63,604 nucleotides of DNA from a virus: IMG/VR virus record IMGVR_UViG_3300021368_002416, positions 1 to 63,604 of that record, one strand, 5' to 3'. A program made the translations under genes and the position numbers. The stretch's first letter is position 1. Each line of letters begins with the position of its first letter. Shown here piece by piece: positions 12,693 to 20,421 of the stretch. The notes beneath the pieces were generated by a model. That model did no database searches and was not told the origin of the DNA. It saw nothing but the letters and a program-made list of their open reading frames with translations.

Positions 12693-12911
12693 TTAATTTA
12701 TTTTTTTACCAAATGGTATTTTATACCATGCCCGTTCATGTAGATAGTATAGAATCATTTTTGTAAAAACCTCGACTCCTCCTATCTTTAATCCCATCAT
12801 TGGATCTCCAGTAATAAGCCATGCAAGACCCATTGTATCTAGCGTTCCAATAATTCTCCATGTGATAGTTTTAGCAATATGCCTTACTCTATCAAGCCGT
12901 CTCTTACTCAT
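12693..12911 (-). CDS. DUF2061-like small membrane protein (72 aa)
   Basis: MSKRRLDRVRHIAKTITWRI, then GTLDTMGLAWLITGDPMMGL, GVEVFTKMILYYLHERAW. This pattern (conserved K-x-xTWR, GDP, HER-W) is that of the DUF2061 family of small predicted membrane proteins. The start overlaps the TGA of the nucleotidyltransferase gene by 4 nt. It is the last of four tightly coupled genes with an APS-kinase-like enzyme, so a shared pathway is likely; its biochemical role is unknown. Confidence 0.75.
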   Translation of the reverse strand: MSKRRLDRVRHIAKTITWRIIGTLDTMGLAWLITGDPMMGLKIGGVEVFTKMILYYLHERAWYKIPFGKKIN

Positions 12912-13312
12912 AATTCACCTCTCTTTTTCATCTCCTCTCGAATCTTAGTTGCTGAGATCTTACCTATTTTTTGAGGAGGGATTCTTTCTATTATATCATA
13001 TCCAACTCCGCGACCAAACTCGACTGAACAGATGTCTGGTATAACCATCACTTTAACTTTACCGACCGAAACCTCATCTACATAGTGTGTTTCAATATTT
13101 TGCTTTACCTCACTTGCTGAGAATGGATTCTTTTCATTTGGTTCGATATCTCTAATACAGATTAAGATGTTCTTACCCTCATCCATTGCTTGTTTAAAAA
13201 GTGTTTGATGTCCTTCGTGTAATGGCTGCCATCTTCCGACAAACATTGCAAATTGTCCTTCTTTTGGGGGTAGAGAAGATTCTACGTGTGTTGTTTTGTT
13301 CCAATTGTTCAT
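12908..13312 (-). CDS. Nucleotidyltransferase of the HxGH superfamily (134 aa)
   Basis: FVGRWQPLHEGHQTL carries the HxGH signature and GKISATKIREEM the ISxTxxR motif, both diagnostic of adenylyl/cytidylyltransferases (NMNAT, PPAT, glycerol-3-phosphate cytidylyltransferase, and the sulfurylase fold). It should transfer a nucleotide monophosphate to a phosphorylated small molecule. The start at MNNWNKTTHVE was chosen because it lies just after the stop of the upstream phosphatase gene. The length is near the short end for the family. The substrate cannot be read from the sequence; NMN is possible but not shown. Confidence 0.8.
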   Translation of the reverse strand: MNNWNKTTHVESSLPPKEGQFAMFVGRWQPLHEGHQTLFKQAMDEGKNILICIRDIEPNEKNPFSASEVKQNIETHYVDEVSVGKVKVMVIPDICSVEFGRGVGYDIIERIPPQKIGKISATKIREEMKKRGEL

Positions 13313-13313
13313 T

Positions 13314-13670
13314 TTATATGTTATAATTAAAGCCTTCATCTCTTTTGAGAGGAAGTGCAGTTGCTCTTACTATATTAGGATCTTCACTATCATTTATAAG
13401 GTATCTTGGGCCTCGTCCTATACCCATTATTAATTGATGATATGGTATACCGCTTATATTCAACTCTTCAATAGTGTGATCTCTAAGGCTCTCAGGTCTT
13501 GCAGTCGTTAGTACAATATAGACTCCTGACTCTAGCCAAGAATGCATCGATTCTTTTACTCCTGGAAGAACCTCGGGTTTAGTTGAAAGGTACGTTTCAA
13601 ATTTGCGGTACTTAAAGATTGTACCATCAATATCACAAAATACCGTAGGATTTTTGATTACTTTATCCAT
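13314..13670 (-). CDS. HAD-superfamily phosphatase (118 aa)
   Basis: VFCDIDGTIFKY is the DxDGT motif I with the nucleophile and acid/base aspartates. VLTTARPESLRDHT supplies the threonine of motif II. The C-terminal INDSEDPN may contribute motif IV. The compact size lacks a large cap domain. It overlaps the APS-kinase-like gene by 13 nt. Kinase next to HAD phosphatase recalls T4 polynucleotide kinase split in two, but the kinase here is of the CysC type. Substrate unknown. Confidence 0.8.
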   Translation of the reverse strand: MDKVIKNPTVFCDIDGTIFKYRKFETYLSTKPEVLPGVKESMHSWLESGVYIVLTTARPESLRDHTIEELNISGIPYHQLIMGIGRGPRYLINDSEDPNIVRATALPLKRDEGFNYNI

Positions 13671-14110
13671 TCTAATATTTTTGCTAAACTTTCTTCTGGA
13701 GAATCTTTAGTCGTATCTATGTCGACAAAGTTTTCTTGAGGAGCTTGATAGCCCTTAACTGCAAAATGATCTCTTTCTCTTGGTTCGGATGTATGAACGT
13801 AGAATTCAACCATTCCTTCTCCAATAGTTTCTTTAAACTCTTCTCGCTGATCTAGATATGGAGAAACTAATGAGACAATTACAATTTTACCCTGGTTATG
13901 TAAGTAATGCGCGATTTTTTGGGCTGCGTCAATATTCTTTACCCGACCACCCATTGAATAGTCTTTATTTGTAAAAAGGTCCCGCATTTCATCACCATCG
14001 ATTCTAAAAAGATCTTGCGCAGAAATTCCATGGTCAAGAAGCGATTCTTTTAATAAATTAGCCAATACGGTTTTACCGTGAGAAGGCTGTCCTGTAAACC
14101 AATATATCAT
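13658..14110 (-). CDS. cysC: Adenylylsulfate (APS) kinase-like protein (150 aa)
   Basis: APS kinase phosphorylates adenosine 5'-phosphosulfate to PAPS. Visible motifs are the P-loop FTGQPSHGKT (residues 5-14), FRIDGDEMRDLF, YSMGGRVKNI and IVSLVSPYLDQREEFK, all in the order seen in CysC. The C-terminal part is somewhat shorter than cellular enzymes. It begins just after a terminator and leads a four-gene operon with a HAD phosphatase, a nucleotidyltransferase and a DUF2061 protein. A related kinase acting on another substrate cannot be excluded. Confidence 0.82.
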   Translation of the reverse strand: MIYWFTGQPSHGKTVLANLLKESLLDHGISAQDLFRIDGDEMRDLFTNKDYSMGGRVKNIDAAQKIAHYLHNQGKIVIVSLVSPYLDQREEFKETIGEGMVEFYVHTSEPRERDHFAVKGYQAPQENFVDIDTTKDSPEESLAKILEWIK

Positions 14111-14134
14111 AATTTTATTGTTTGTTATTCTACA

Positions 14135-14160
14135 TAAAAAAGGAGGGCAAAGCCCTCCTT
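14135..14160 (-). terminator. Rho-independent terminator
   Basis: AGGAGGGC/GCCCTCCT hairpin followed by TTTTTT; ends the sigma-factor transcript. Confidence 0.88.
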
Positions 14161-14183
14161 CATTTTAGTTATTTATCCTATTT

Positions 14184-14792
14184 TTAAGACATTGCATTTG
14201 CTACCAATGATTTTCCTCTACGAATTCTGTTCTTCACGGTTTGTAATGGCACATTGTGTTTATCGGCAATATCTTCATATTTCATTTTACCAATCAATCG
14301 ATCTTCGAGTATATCACGATACATCGGTTTCAAATTGCTAATACATCTTAAAGCGGTATTATATCTGTCCATCAGTTCGTTCTCTTCTTCCCAATAGTCA
14401 GATTCAGTCATCATGGTTTCAGCATCTTCTAATAACATCGCCAAATTTTCATTTAGAGAATTGTTTGAAGTTACCTCCATGCCAAACTCTTCCATTGCAC
14501 TTAGGCTGTATTTCTTGTTTCTTTCACGAATGTAACCTAAACTCTCATTGAATGCAATACGGTAGAGCCATGTTGTAATTTGATATTCTGGCTTGTATTG
14601 ATCGATTTTAGTCCAAAGTTTTAGAAGAGTATTTGCTAAGACATCTTCTACTGCCTCGTTATCCTTTAAGATTTTCCATACATAGCTTTTCAGACCTGGA
14701 CGAACCTTGTCATAGAGTGCTTTGTAAGATTTTTCAGTACGATTGTTGTAGAATTCTAGTCCTAATTGTTTGTAAGATTTTTCTTTGCTCAT
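14184..14792 (-). CDS. ECF-type sigma factor (202 aa)
   Basis: It would direct RNA polymerase to a subset of promoters. Region 2 is visible as KALYDKVRPGLKSYVWKI, DVLANTLLKLW and ITTWLYRIAFNE, the classic ECF order. Region 4 is LKPMYRDILEDR, MKYEDIADKHNV, PLQTVKNRIRRGK, a helix-turn-helix. An acidic linker of about 45 residues separates them. The start at MSKEKSYKQLGLE was preferred over an upstream ATG, since it sits 25 nt after early element E7. It is a second sigma gene besides the gp55-like one, so middle-gene control is a reasonable guess. Confidence 0.88.
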   Translation of the reverse strand: MSKEKSYKQLGLEFYNNRTEKSYKALYDKVRPGLKSYVWKILKDNEAVEDVLANTLLKLWTKIDQYKPEYQITTWLYRIAFNESLGYIRERNKKYSLSAMEEFGMEVTSNNSLNENLAMLLEDAETMMTESDYWEEENELMDRYNTALRCISNLKPMYRDILEDRLIGKMKYEDIADKHNVPLQTVKNRIRRGKSLVANAMS

Positions 14793-14816
14793 GTATTTTT
14801 TATTAGTTATTAAGTA

Positions 14817-14848
14817 CAAATATAATCATTATTTCCTAAACCGGAAAC
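14817..14848 (-). promoter_or_regulatory. Early promoter-like element E7
   Basis: CCGGTTTA, 12 nt, TATATTTG, which fits the Bacteroidota -7 consensus TAnnTTTG; drives the ECF sigma gene. Confidence 0.7.
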
Positions 14849-14874
14849 ATTCATTGAAAATATTTTCAAAAAAT

Positions 14875-15390
14875 TTACAGATCTTTAAAGATGCCTAACA
14901 TCTTTGATAATTCTTGAGGCTTAAAAGCCCACAGATCTGTAGAGACATTGATTGTCTTTTGCTTTGGGTCAGACTTGTAATCCCTGTTCGGATGTCCAAT
15001 AATTGACCAGAAACCGTCGCTCTTTTTTGGCCAATCTTTAAGTGGCCAATATGAAATAGTAACTTCCATCTTATGGAGAGGCATAATTTGTCTCTCGAGC
15101 CTGGATCCATTTGATAGCATTTTCTTGGCAGCAAGTTCTCCGACTGGAGTATCGTGCTCTCCTGGAATAAACCAAATAGTTCCATTTAATCTTGAGATAG
15201 CGTCTTGGGCGGTCTTAGGATCCCATGCAAAATTACCGAGGTGATAAACAAGATCGTCTTTACCAACAACTGAATTCCAGTTCTCGATTAGCTTTTCTGT
15301 CATCTCATCGACACTATTAAATGGGCGATCGTAAATTTCTATCGCATTCGGTCTGCCCAACTGTAGGTTTGAAGTTACAAATCTCTTCAT
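14875..15390 (-). CDS. Degenerate metallophosphoesterase-like protein (171 aa)
   Basis: The fold follows the calcineurin-like family and aligns by eye with the protein at 23750..24370, but almost all metal ligands are changed. SDxH becomes TSNLQLG, GDFA becomes GNFAW, GNHD becomes GEHD and GHxH becomes GHPN. That predicts a catalytically inactive paralogue, perhaps a binding protein or a regulator. Its start overlaps the upstream stop. The identity of the fold is moderately certain; loss of activity is inferred. Confidence 0.7.
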   Translation of the reverse strand: MKRFVTSNLQLGRPNAIEIYDRPFNSVDEMTEKLIENWNSVVGKDDLVYHLGNFAWDPKTAQDAISRLNGTIWFIPGEHDTPVGELAAKKMLSNGSRLERQIMPLHKMEVTISYWPLKDWPKKSDGFWSIIGHPNRDYKSDPKQKTINVSTDLWAFKPQELSKMLGIFKDL

Positions 15391-15929
15391 TAAACGGTAA
15401 TGAACTTAATGTTAAACTGATCCCAAAGAAGTTCAACGAATTCAGTCTCGTTAACTCCTCCTTGGGCATTAAATATCTTTTTGTCTTTTGATGTGTCAAT
15501 AAACAGGTAAAGTACAAAGTCGTAATGTGTTGAATAGATCATTGATTGACCTACTCCAGAACGAAGATCTGAACCCTTTTCACCTCTCTTAAATTCAATG
15601 GCTATTCTAAGACCATTAATTTCAAGAACCATATCAGGTCGATTCTGAGTCCCCATAAATAGGATATGGTTAATTGTCGTCTTGACATTACCCTCCCATT
15701 TAAGTGACTTTTGAATCTTCTCTTTTGCCTTTGTCTTTTCAAGACCACCTTCCTCTACCAGGTAGTTAGTAAGAGACTCGACAAGGTGAGGATAGATGAA
15801 TTGCTTAATCTGATCCTCACTCTTGTTTCGATAGTCTATGACTGTAAATACGTCATCCTGTGTAATTGATTCAGAAACAAGTTCCAGAAGTTCTATTCTC
15901 TTCTGACTCTTACTTTTCTGTTTCATCAC
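15390..15929 (-). CDS. PD-(D/E)xK nuclease-like protein (179 aa)
   Basis: NRPDMVLEINGLRIAIEFKR shows D...ExK on adjacent strands, and GSDLRSGVGQSMIYS follows with the conserved glutamine-bearing helix. This order is that of restriction-endonuclease-fold proteins. The N-terminal 80 residues are helical (EDQIKQFIYPHLVESLTNYL). It could cut host or competing DNA or act in repair. No cognate methylase lies nearby. Fold call moderately sure; role unknown. Confidence 0.65.
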   Translation of the reverse strand: MMKQKSKSQKRIELLELVSESITQDDVFTVIDYRNKSEDQIKQFIYPHLVESLTNYLVEEGGLEKTKAKEKIQKSLKWEGNVKTTINHILFMGTQNRPDMVLEINGLRIAIEFKRGEKGSDLRSGVGQSMIYSTHYDFVLYLFIDTSKDKKIFNAQGGVNETEFVELLWDQFNIKFITV

Positions 15930-16440
15930 TTACTACTTCTAGTTCAGGCTCTACCTGCTCTGCACTATTCTCAGCCTCTAGTTGATCGATTTCTTGATCG
16001 ATTTCAGAAAGTTGTTGGTGTAGTTGACCAATCTCTTGATTCATGTCTGAAAGTTCTTTCATCGCATCAGTTACCGCTGAACCTACGTTAGTAAGCATCT
16101 TAATAAAACGTCTTGCGCTTTCGATTCCGGTTCCTTCTACGTTTAGAAGTGCTTGATAAAGACCATTTAATTCATGACCTCTCAGCTTAACAATTGCCTC
16201 ATCATCCGCAGAAAGCTCTCTATACTGATCTTTTAGGCGGTCATGTAGTGTTACGACTACCGCAGCATTTTGAGTCTTCCAAGTGTAACCTTTGTTAAGG
16301 TGCTCGGTGATTGTCTTAATGTCAGCTCTGCTATCAAGCTTGATTTCAAATTGATGTTCTGCTGATTTAATCTGAAGATCTTCAGATTGCGTGTTGAGAG
16401 TTGCTCTCTCTTCTTTTAGTTGTTCGAGTCTGTTGCTCAT
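15910..16440 (-). CDS. Coiled-coil protein (176 aa)
   Basis: MSNRLEQLKEERATLNTQSE and a C-terminal heptad region (DMNQEIGQLHQQLSEIDQEI) flank a globular centre. The tail is very acidic. A late-like GAATATATA lies 27 nt upstream, although its neighbours are early-type genes. It overlaps the nuclease-like gene by 20 nt. Function unknown. Confidence 0.65.
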   Translation of the reverse strand: MSNRLEQLKEERATLNTQSEDLQIKSAEHQFEIKLDSRADIKTITEHLNKGYTWKTQNAAVVVTLHDRLKDQYRELSADDEAIVKLRGHELNGLYQALLNVEGTGIESARRFIKMLTNVGSAVTDAMKELSDMNQEIGQLHQQLSEIDQEIDQLEAENSAEQVEPELEVVSDETEK

Positions 16441-16475
16441 ATTTAGAAAAATTAAAATTTAGGTTTTATATATTC

Positions 16476-16949
16476 TTAAAAATTTGGATTTGTTATGTGA
16501 ATTTCAAAGTCTTTAAATCCTTTGAATTGTTCTTCGTCTGCATTTAATCTTCGCACTATAGTGTCGTTTACATCATTGCGATAGTTAAGTCTTTCAATTC
16601 TGGTTTTACGATCAATATCAAGATAGATTACAACACACTGCTTACGATATTCTTCTGGCAAAATATCAAGGCCGTCCTTACTCATAATCATAACATCTGC
16701 AGCTGCAAAGTCATCTTTAGTTTGACCATAGTACCATCCATTAAAATACATATACTCTACAAATTCATCCGCTTCGATCATTTGTTTAAAAAGATCCTCA
16801 TCAATAAAGTGATAATCAACACCGTCTTGTTCTCCTTCTCTAGGTTTTCTGGTAGTGTGACTAACACCGATTTTAAATCCTCTATTTTTGAGTCTGTTCT
16901 TTAAATAGTCTTTGCCTGATGCTGCTTTTCCTACTAGTACTAATTTCAT
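16476..16949 (-). CDS. gmk: Guanylate kinase-like (deoxy)nucleoside monophosphate kinase (157 aa)
   Basis: MKLVLVGKAASGKDYLKNRL has the P-loop; VSHTTRKPREGEQDGVDYHF is the GMP-binding segment of guanylate kinases; FVEYMYFNGWYYGQTKDDF follows in the right order. It would phosphorylate (d)GMP to feed DNA synthesis. It is shorter than cellular Gmk at the C-terminus. The start overlaps the glycosylase stop by 4 nt. Confidence 0.9.
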   Translation of the reverse strand: MKLVLVGKAASGKDYLKNRLKNRGFKIGVSHTTRKPREGEQDGVDYHFIDEDLFKQMIEADEFVEYMYFNGWYYGQTKDDFAAADVMIMSKDGLDILPEEYRKQCVVIYLDIDRKTRIERLNYRNDVNDTIVRRLNADEEQFKGFKDFEIHITNPNF

Positions 16950-17809
16950 GTGTTTTTATATGCTTTTGGATTAGGTAAGCCTGAATAGTAATCCCATTCA
17001 GAATTCATATCTATCGTGTCCCACTTTGGATCATACCAAAATCTTCTACCTGTTTTATCCACAACTTGTGCCATTGTTTCATTTCCGTAGCATAAAAAGA
17101 ACGTAGATCTTGTCCTAATGTAGTCGGTGTCGTTCTTAAATGGATTCTTCCAGTCCTTGATTTCTCCACCTCCCATAATATATGCAAGTTCTGGAACAGC
17201 TTTACATAACATAAAGAGTTCCTTTCCGTGCTCTTTGATTATTTGACGAGACTCCATAAATGGGTAAACATCTTCCATTCGGTAGAGAATCTCTGCTCTC
17301 AAATAATTACCAATCCCGTTAAAGTACTTTTGGTTCATTAGCACCTCATTGATTGGCTTATTAAATTCCTTTTTGTCTAGATTAGATAAGATGTTCTCCT
17401 TAAAGTCTTCAAATTCTTTTACTGGGCAGGGTCCTCGATTTTCAGACCAAACAAACCCAGGCTTCCATTTACCAAATCGACGAACATCAACAAATGAGAG
17501 AGTATGGTTGTCCTCTGACATGAACATAAAGTGTGCATGCTTGTTCTCATCTCCGGTCTTTGATAGCCTGAAGTGGCCCGCCATTCCCATTGTCCATCGC
17601 ACAGGAAGAACCTCGTCTGAATTATAGTCATATAGGTAGACTATCAATTCCTTTCCTCGACTCATCGCTTGAATATTGAACTTCTCAAACGGAACTTCAA
17701 ACATCTCGCCCTTGTGTTGAGGGTTCTTTTTAACCCCAGTATATGTTCTGCCCTCGGATGCTTTATTAATATAATCGGCGGTAAGTCTAAGTTCAGCTAA
17801 TTCAGGCAT
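16946..17809 (-). CDS. Fpg/Nei-family DNA glycosylase with zincless finger (287 aa)
   Basis: It would remove oxidised bases and cleave the resulting abasic site. MPELAELRLTADYIN keeps the catalytic Pro2-Glu3, SRGKELIV the catalytic lysine, and NQKYFNGIGNYLRAEILY the H2TH motif. The C-terminal fin (STFFLCYGNE, KTGRRFWYD) keeps the arginine but has one cysteine instead of four, as in NEIL1 and mimivirus Nei1 'zincless fingers'. It is coupled to guanylate kinase. The family is clear; substrate preference is not. Confidence 0.9.
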   Translation of the reverse strand: MPELAELRLTADYINKASEGRTYTGVKKNPQHKGEMFEVPFEKFNIQAMSRGKELIVYLYDYNSDEVLPVRWTMGMAGHFRLSKTGDENKHAHFMFMSEDNHTLSFVDVRRFGKWKPGFVWSENRGPCPVKEFEDFKENILSNLDKKEFNKPINEVLMNQKYFNGIGNYLRAEILYRMEDVYPFMESRQIIKEHGKELFMLCKAVPELAYIMGGGEIKDWKNPFKNDTDYIRTRSTFFLCYGNETMAQVVDKTGRRFWYDPKWDTIDMNSEWDYYSGLPNPKAYKNT

Positions 17810-18140
17810 ATACTTTCTTGTTTATTTCCTCCATAATATCTTCAACGAACCGTCCGGCATATGTTTTACCACCAATATTCCATCTTTTAAGCTCATTGAT
17901 TGTATACTCAATGTCATAAGTCTTCCAATCATACAGTGTGAATACTTCACCATTGTGTAAGAAAACCCATTCAAACTGGACCTTGCCATCTCCTGAATCC
18001 TGAGGACTATAGAGAGGCTGTCCAAATGTTTTTACCAATTGGGCATAGGTTACTCCAGTAAGATAGTCTTTAAGACTGGAACCTGTTGTTAGGTCCCAGC
18101 CCTCTTCTTTATCTTTGATAAGTTCTAGTGTATTACGCAT
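17802..18140 (-). CDS. Hypothetical protein (112 aa)
   Basis: MRNTLELIKDKEEGWDLTTG is followed by VTYAQLVKTFGQPLYSPQDSG, FEWVFLHNGEVFTLYDWKTY and WNIGGKTYAGRFVE. This is a recurrent arrangement in T4-like phages of unknown function. It overlaps both neighbours. Confidence 0.7.
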   Translation of the reverse strand: MRNTLELIKDKEEGWDLTTGSSLKDYLTGVTYAQLVKTFGQPLYSPQDSGDGKVQFEWVFLHNGEVFTLYDWKTYDIEYTINELKRWNIGGKTYAGRFVEDIMEEINKKVYA

Positions 18141-18525
18141 TTACTTGACGATTTACAAGATTGATAGGAAATTTGTAACGCTTACCATCTCTAGCACTTT
18201 CAACTAGGATTGGATATTTAGAACTTCTGGCTTTGTAACCTACTATGGTATATGTCTTACCTTCAAACTCGAAAGAATCACCCAGATTTGCTTGGATGCC
18301 TTTGTAGTTCTTATAACGATTAAAATCGATAGCCTCTTTCGACATAACTTGACCTCCTTCTGAAACGGTCATCATCTCAAATTTTGAGCTTGCATTACGA
18401 CCAGAGAAGCGAGTGTTACCCATCTTGATCTCAAGACCATACTTAGCAGCGACTGCCTTCATTGCTTCTTCCATTTCATTGTTGATTTGGCGAAGATTGA
18501 CTTTGTTAAATTCTTGTACTTTCAT
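18133..18525 (-). CDS. Hypothetical protein (130 aa)
   Basis: MKVQEFNKVNLRQINNEMEE is followed by a beta-rich body (FEFEGKTYTIVGYKARSSKY) that may bind nucleic acid. It lies 24 nt after early element E8 and heads the glycosylase-guanylate kinase operon. Function unknown. Confidence 0.7.
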   Translation of the reverse strand: MKVQEFNKVNLRQINNEMEEAMKAVAAKYGLEIKMGNTRFSGRNASSKFEMMTVSEGGQVMSKEAIDFNRYKNYKGIQANLGDSFEFEGKTYTIVGYKARSSKYPILVESARDGKRYKFPINLVNRQVNA

Positions 18526-18548
18526 GTGTATTGCTTTTAATTATAGTA

Positions 18549-18580
18549 CTAATATAAACAAAAAACTTGACATAAAAAAA
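18549..18580 (-). promoter_or_regulatory. Early promoter-like element E8
   Basis: TTTTTTTATGTC, 12 nt, TATATTAG; precedes the operon 18525-14875. Confidence 0.7.
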
Positions 18581-18611
18581 TCTGGAGTGAATTATTTTTG
18601 GTTTTTAATTA

Positions 18612-18794
18612 CTACTTTTTAGCCAACCATTCTTGGTAAAGGTTTTCTATTTCTTTGCAGTCGTATAATTGTTCATCACTTTCACCCATTGTTACAGTCC
18701 AATTATCAGCACCATACCTTTTATATTCATTCCAAGATTCTTCATCTGTTTCAATCAAGAAACATACTATCTTAGTTACTTTTGTTATCTTCAT
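18612..18794 (-). CDS. Hypothetical protein (60 aa)
   Basis: MKITKVTKIVCFLIETDEES is the last cassette of array II and starts at a perfect junction ATG. The body is acidic and aromatic (YGADNWTVTMGESDEQLYDC). Function unknown. Confidence 0.65.
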   Translation of the reverse strand: MKITKVTKIVCFLIETDEESWNEYKRYGADNWTVTMGESDEQLYDCKEIENLYQEWLAKK

Positions 18795-18812
18795 CTCTCT
18801 TTGGTTTTAATA

Positions 18813-19190
18813 TTATCCATGCACCAACTTATCAATAAAACTTTTGCTTGTCATCACACCAAATGCGAATATGCGATTCAATACTTTGCTTATCAAAAAG
18901 TCTTCAATTATTTTTTCAGTATTTACAGTTAAATCCTCAAATACATTTTCTGGCAGCACATAAGTTTCTCTGAATATACACTCACCATCAACCAACAACT
19001 CAACAAACCAAGCCATCCGAACCCTATCAGGGATACTACTTGTTGTGCCTATGTGCATCGCTGGAGTAAAATAGTTTTCGGGCTTTAACCCGCTCTGCAA
19101 TTCTACTTTATGTGATTGCTCTCCCTCTCTTTCATTAAGTTCTTTTTCAAGATTATCGCAAAGTTCAATTAGTAATTCTTTTTGTCTCAT
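18813..19190 (-). CDS. Hypothetical protein (125 aa)
   Basis: MRQKELLIELCDNLEKELNE, then a central AMHIGTTSSIPDRVRMAWFV and ECIFRETYVLPENVFEDL. It starts at a junction ATG and is one of the larger cassettes. No family recognised. Confidence 0.7.
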   Translation of the reverse strand: MRQKELLIELCDNLEKELNEREGEQSHKVELQSGLKPENYFTPAMHIGTTSSIPDRVRMAWFVELLVDGECIFRETYVLPENVFEDLTVNTEKIIEDFLISKVLNRIFAFGVMTSKSFIDKLVHG

Positions 19191-19222
19191 CTCTCTTTGG
19201 TTTTAAAGGTTTTGTTTAAATG

Positions 19223-19414
19223 CTACCTTTTTAAAAATTCAGAAACACCACCTTTTATTTTGGTGTATTCTAAATGTAACTTTGTCTCACAATTAGTGCA
19301 ATACAAATGATAGGTTACATCTTTGTAATCTTTTGGGTGTTCTTTATTGTCTTTCTCTGTACTATCACAATAAACAACTAAGTCACTAAATTTATGTTTA
19401 CATTTAAAAATCAT
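19223..19414 (-). CDS. Zinc-ribbon-like small protein (63 aa)
   Basis: MIFKCKHKFSDLVVYCDSTE and a distal LYCTNCETKLHLEYT give a CxxC plus a C/H pair, so a metal knuckle is likely. The start is at a junction ATG. Function unknown. Confidence 0.65.
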   Translation of the reverse strand: MIFKCKHKFSDLVVYCDSTEKDNKEHPKDYKDVTYHLYCTNCETKLHLEYTKIKGGVSEFLKR

Positions 19415-19433
19415 CTCTCTTTGGTTTTAAAGG

Positions 19434-19697
19434 TTAATCAACAGGGCAGCCACCCCAATTTTTACAACTGCATTTACTTCTATCGTTACTACAACCATCT
19501 GTATCTTGTAGCATATGAGGTGAGTTGTTTCCATTACACCAATCACACTTTGGTCTTAACCAATAAAAAGCCTTCTCTTTCTCAAGCATTGATTCTGCCA
19601 ACGCAATTATCTTATCATTGTACATAAACGGCATTGCCTCATCATCTTCTTGACGCTTCTTGATTATCTCAATCAACTCTTCCATTGGTGTTTTCAT
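19434..19697 (-). CDS. MKTPxQE-family protein with cysteine cluster (87 aa)
   Basis: MKTPMEELIEIIKKRQEDDE is the shared N-terminus of the MKTP family. The C-terminal half is different: it carries CDWCNGNN and CSCKNWGGC, a likely metal-binding module. This looks like a cassette fusion of the family's helical start to a cysteine domain. Confidence 0.7.
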   Translation of the reverse strand: MKTPMEELIEIIKKRQEDDEAMPFMYNDKIIALAESMLEKEKAFYWLRPKCDWCNGNNSPHMLQDTDGCSNDRSKCSCKNWGGCPVD

Positions 19698-19813
19698 TTC
19701 TCTTTGGTTTTATCGCTTTCCTCCCAAAAGTGAAAGCACTCATTACACTCTTTATAATCGGTGTGTATCGCTACACGAACATCTTTACTATTGCATTCGG
19801 GACAATTATTCAT
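19694..19813 (-). CDS. Zinc-ribbon mini-protein (39 aa)
   Basis: MNNCPECNSKDVRVAIHTDY is followed by KECNECFHFWEE: two CxxC knuckles, a minimal zinc ribbon. It ends DKTKEK, the junction-encoded tail, and its TGA overlaps the next ATG. Confidence 0.65.
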   Translation of the reverse strand: MNNCPECNSKDVRVAIHTDYKECNECFHFWEESDKTKEK

Positions 19814-19865
19814 CTCTCTTTGGTTTTAAATTGTTGAACTTTATGTTTTATAAAAGGGGTTAGCA

Positions 19866-20027
19866 TTAATTTCGTTTAGATATGCGGTATTTAGCTCTTG
19901 CTATTTCAATGTAGTCATAAGCGTCAGGTGATGGGTAAAAATGTATCAAACCTGTTCCATTGCAAAAACCACAACCTTTCTTTTTACATTCAGGGCAATC
20001 CATTGTAGCGTAACTTACACTTTTCAT
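19866..20027 (-). CDS. DnaJ-type zinc-finger mini-protein (53 aa)
   Basis: CPECKKKGCGFCNGTG resembles the CxxCxGxG repeats of the DnaJ zinc finger. It starts at a junction ATG. A redox or binding role is possible but not shown. Confidence 0.6.
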   Translation of the reverse strand: MKSVSYATMDCPECKKKGCGFCNGTGLIHFYPSPDAYDYIEIARAKYRISKRN

Positions 20028-20051
20028 CTCTCTTTGGTTTTAAAGGTTCTT

Positions 20052-20219
20052 TTACACACCTAATTTTTGCGATATTTTTGCACCTATGTTTGAATATTTA
20101 TCGTGGTGCAGTTTCCAATTTCTATCAAAGTAAATTCGGTGCGTTACTTTAGACAAATGAATGTATACACCTTTCCATTGTTTATGCCAACTAACAAACA
20201 AATATTTGTTCCACTTCAT
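20052..20219 (-). CDS. Hypothetical basic protein (55 aa)
   Basis: MKWNKYLFVSWHKQWKGVYI is basic and aromatic, ends AKISQKLGV, and starts at a junction ATG. Function unknown. Confidence 0.55.
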   Translation of the reverse strand: MKWNKYLFVSWHKQWKGVYIHLSKVTHRIYFDRNWKLHHDKYSNIGAKISQKLGV

Positions 20220-20265
20220 CTCTCTTTGGTTTTAAAGGTTTCTGTTTTATAAAAGGTGTTAGGTA

Positions 20266-20421
20266 TCATTTTCTTACCAAGTATTTATTATTAGGTCTTT
20301 GTTTGTTGCCATCTTGGTCATACATATAAAAACCATCTCTATCAAAATAAGCTGTATCATCATAGTAAGCAAAATCACTTTCACCATCTGGAATATCAAA
20401 ACGATACCTAATTATATTCAT
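20266..20421 (-). CDS. Hypothetical protein (51 aa)
   Basis: MNIIRYRFDIPDGESDFAYY, aspartate- and tyrosine-rich (FDRDGFYMYDQDGN), starts at a junction ATG. Function unknown. Confidence 0.55.
   Translation of the reverse strand: MNIIRYRFDIPDGESDFAYYDDTAYFDRDGFYMYDQDGNKQRPNNKYLVRK

Noticed and set aside
12693-14110. Kinase plus HAD pair as a split T4 polynucleotide kinase
   Set aside because: The kinase shows CysC-specific segments (FRIDGDEMRDLF, IVSLVSPYLDQRE) rather than Pnk motifs.
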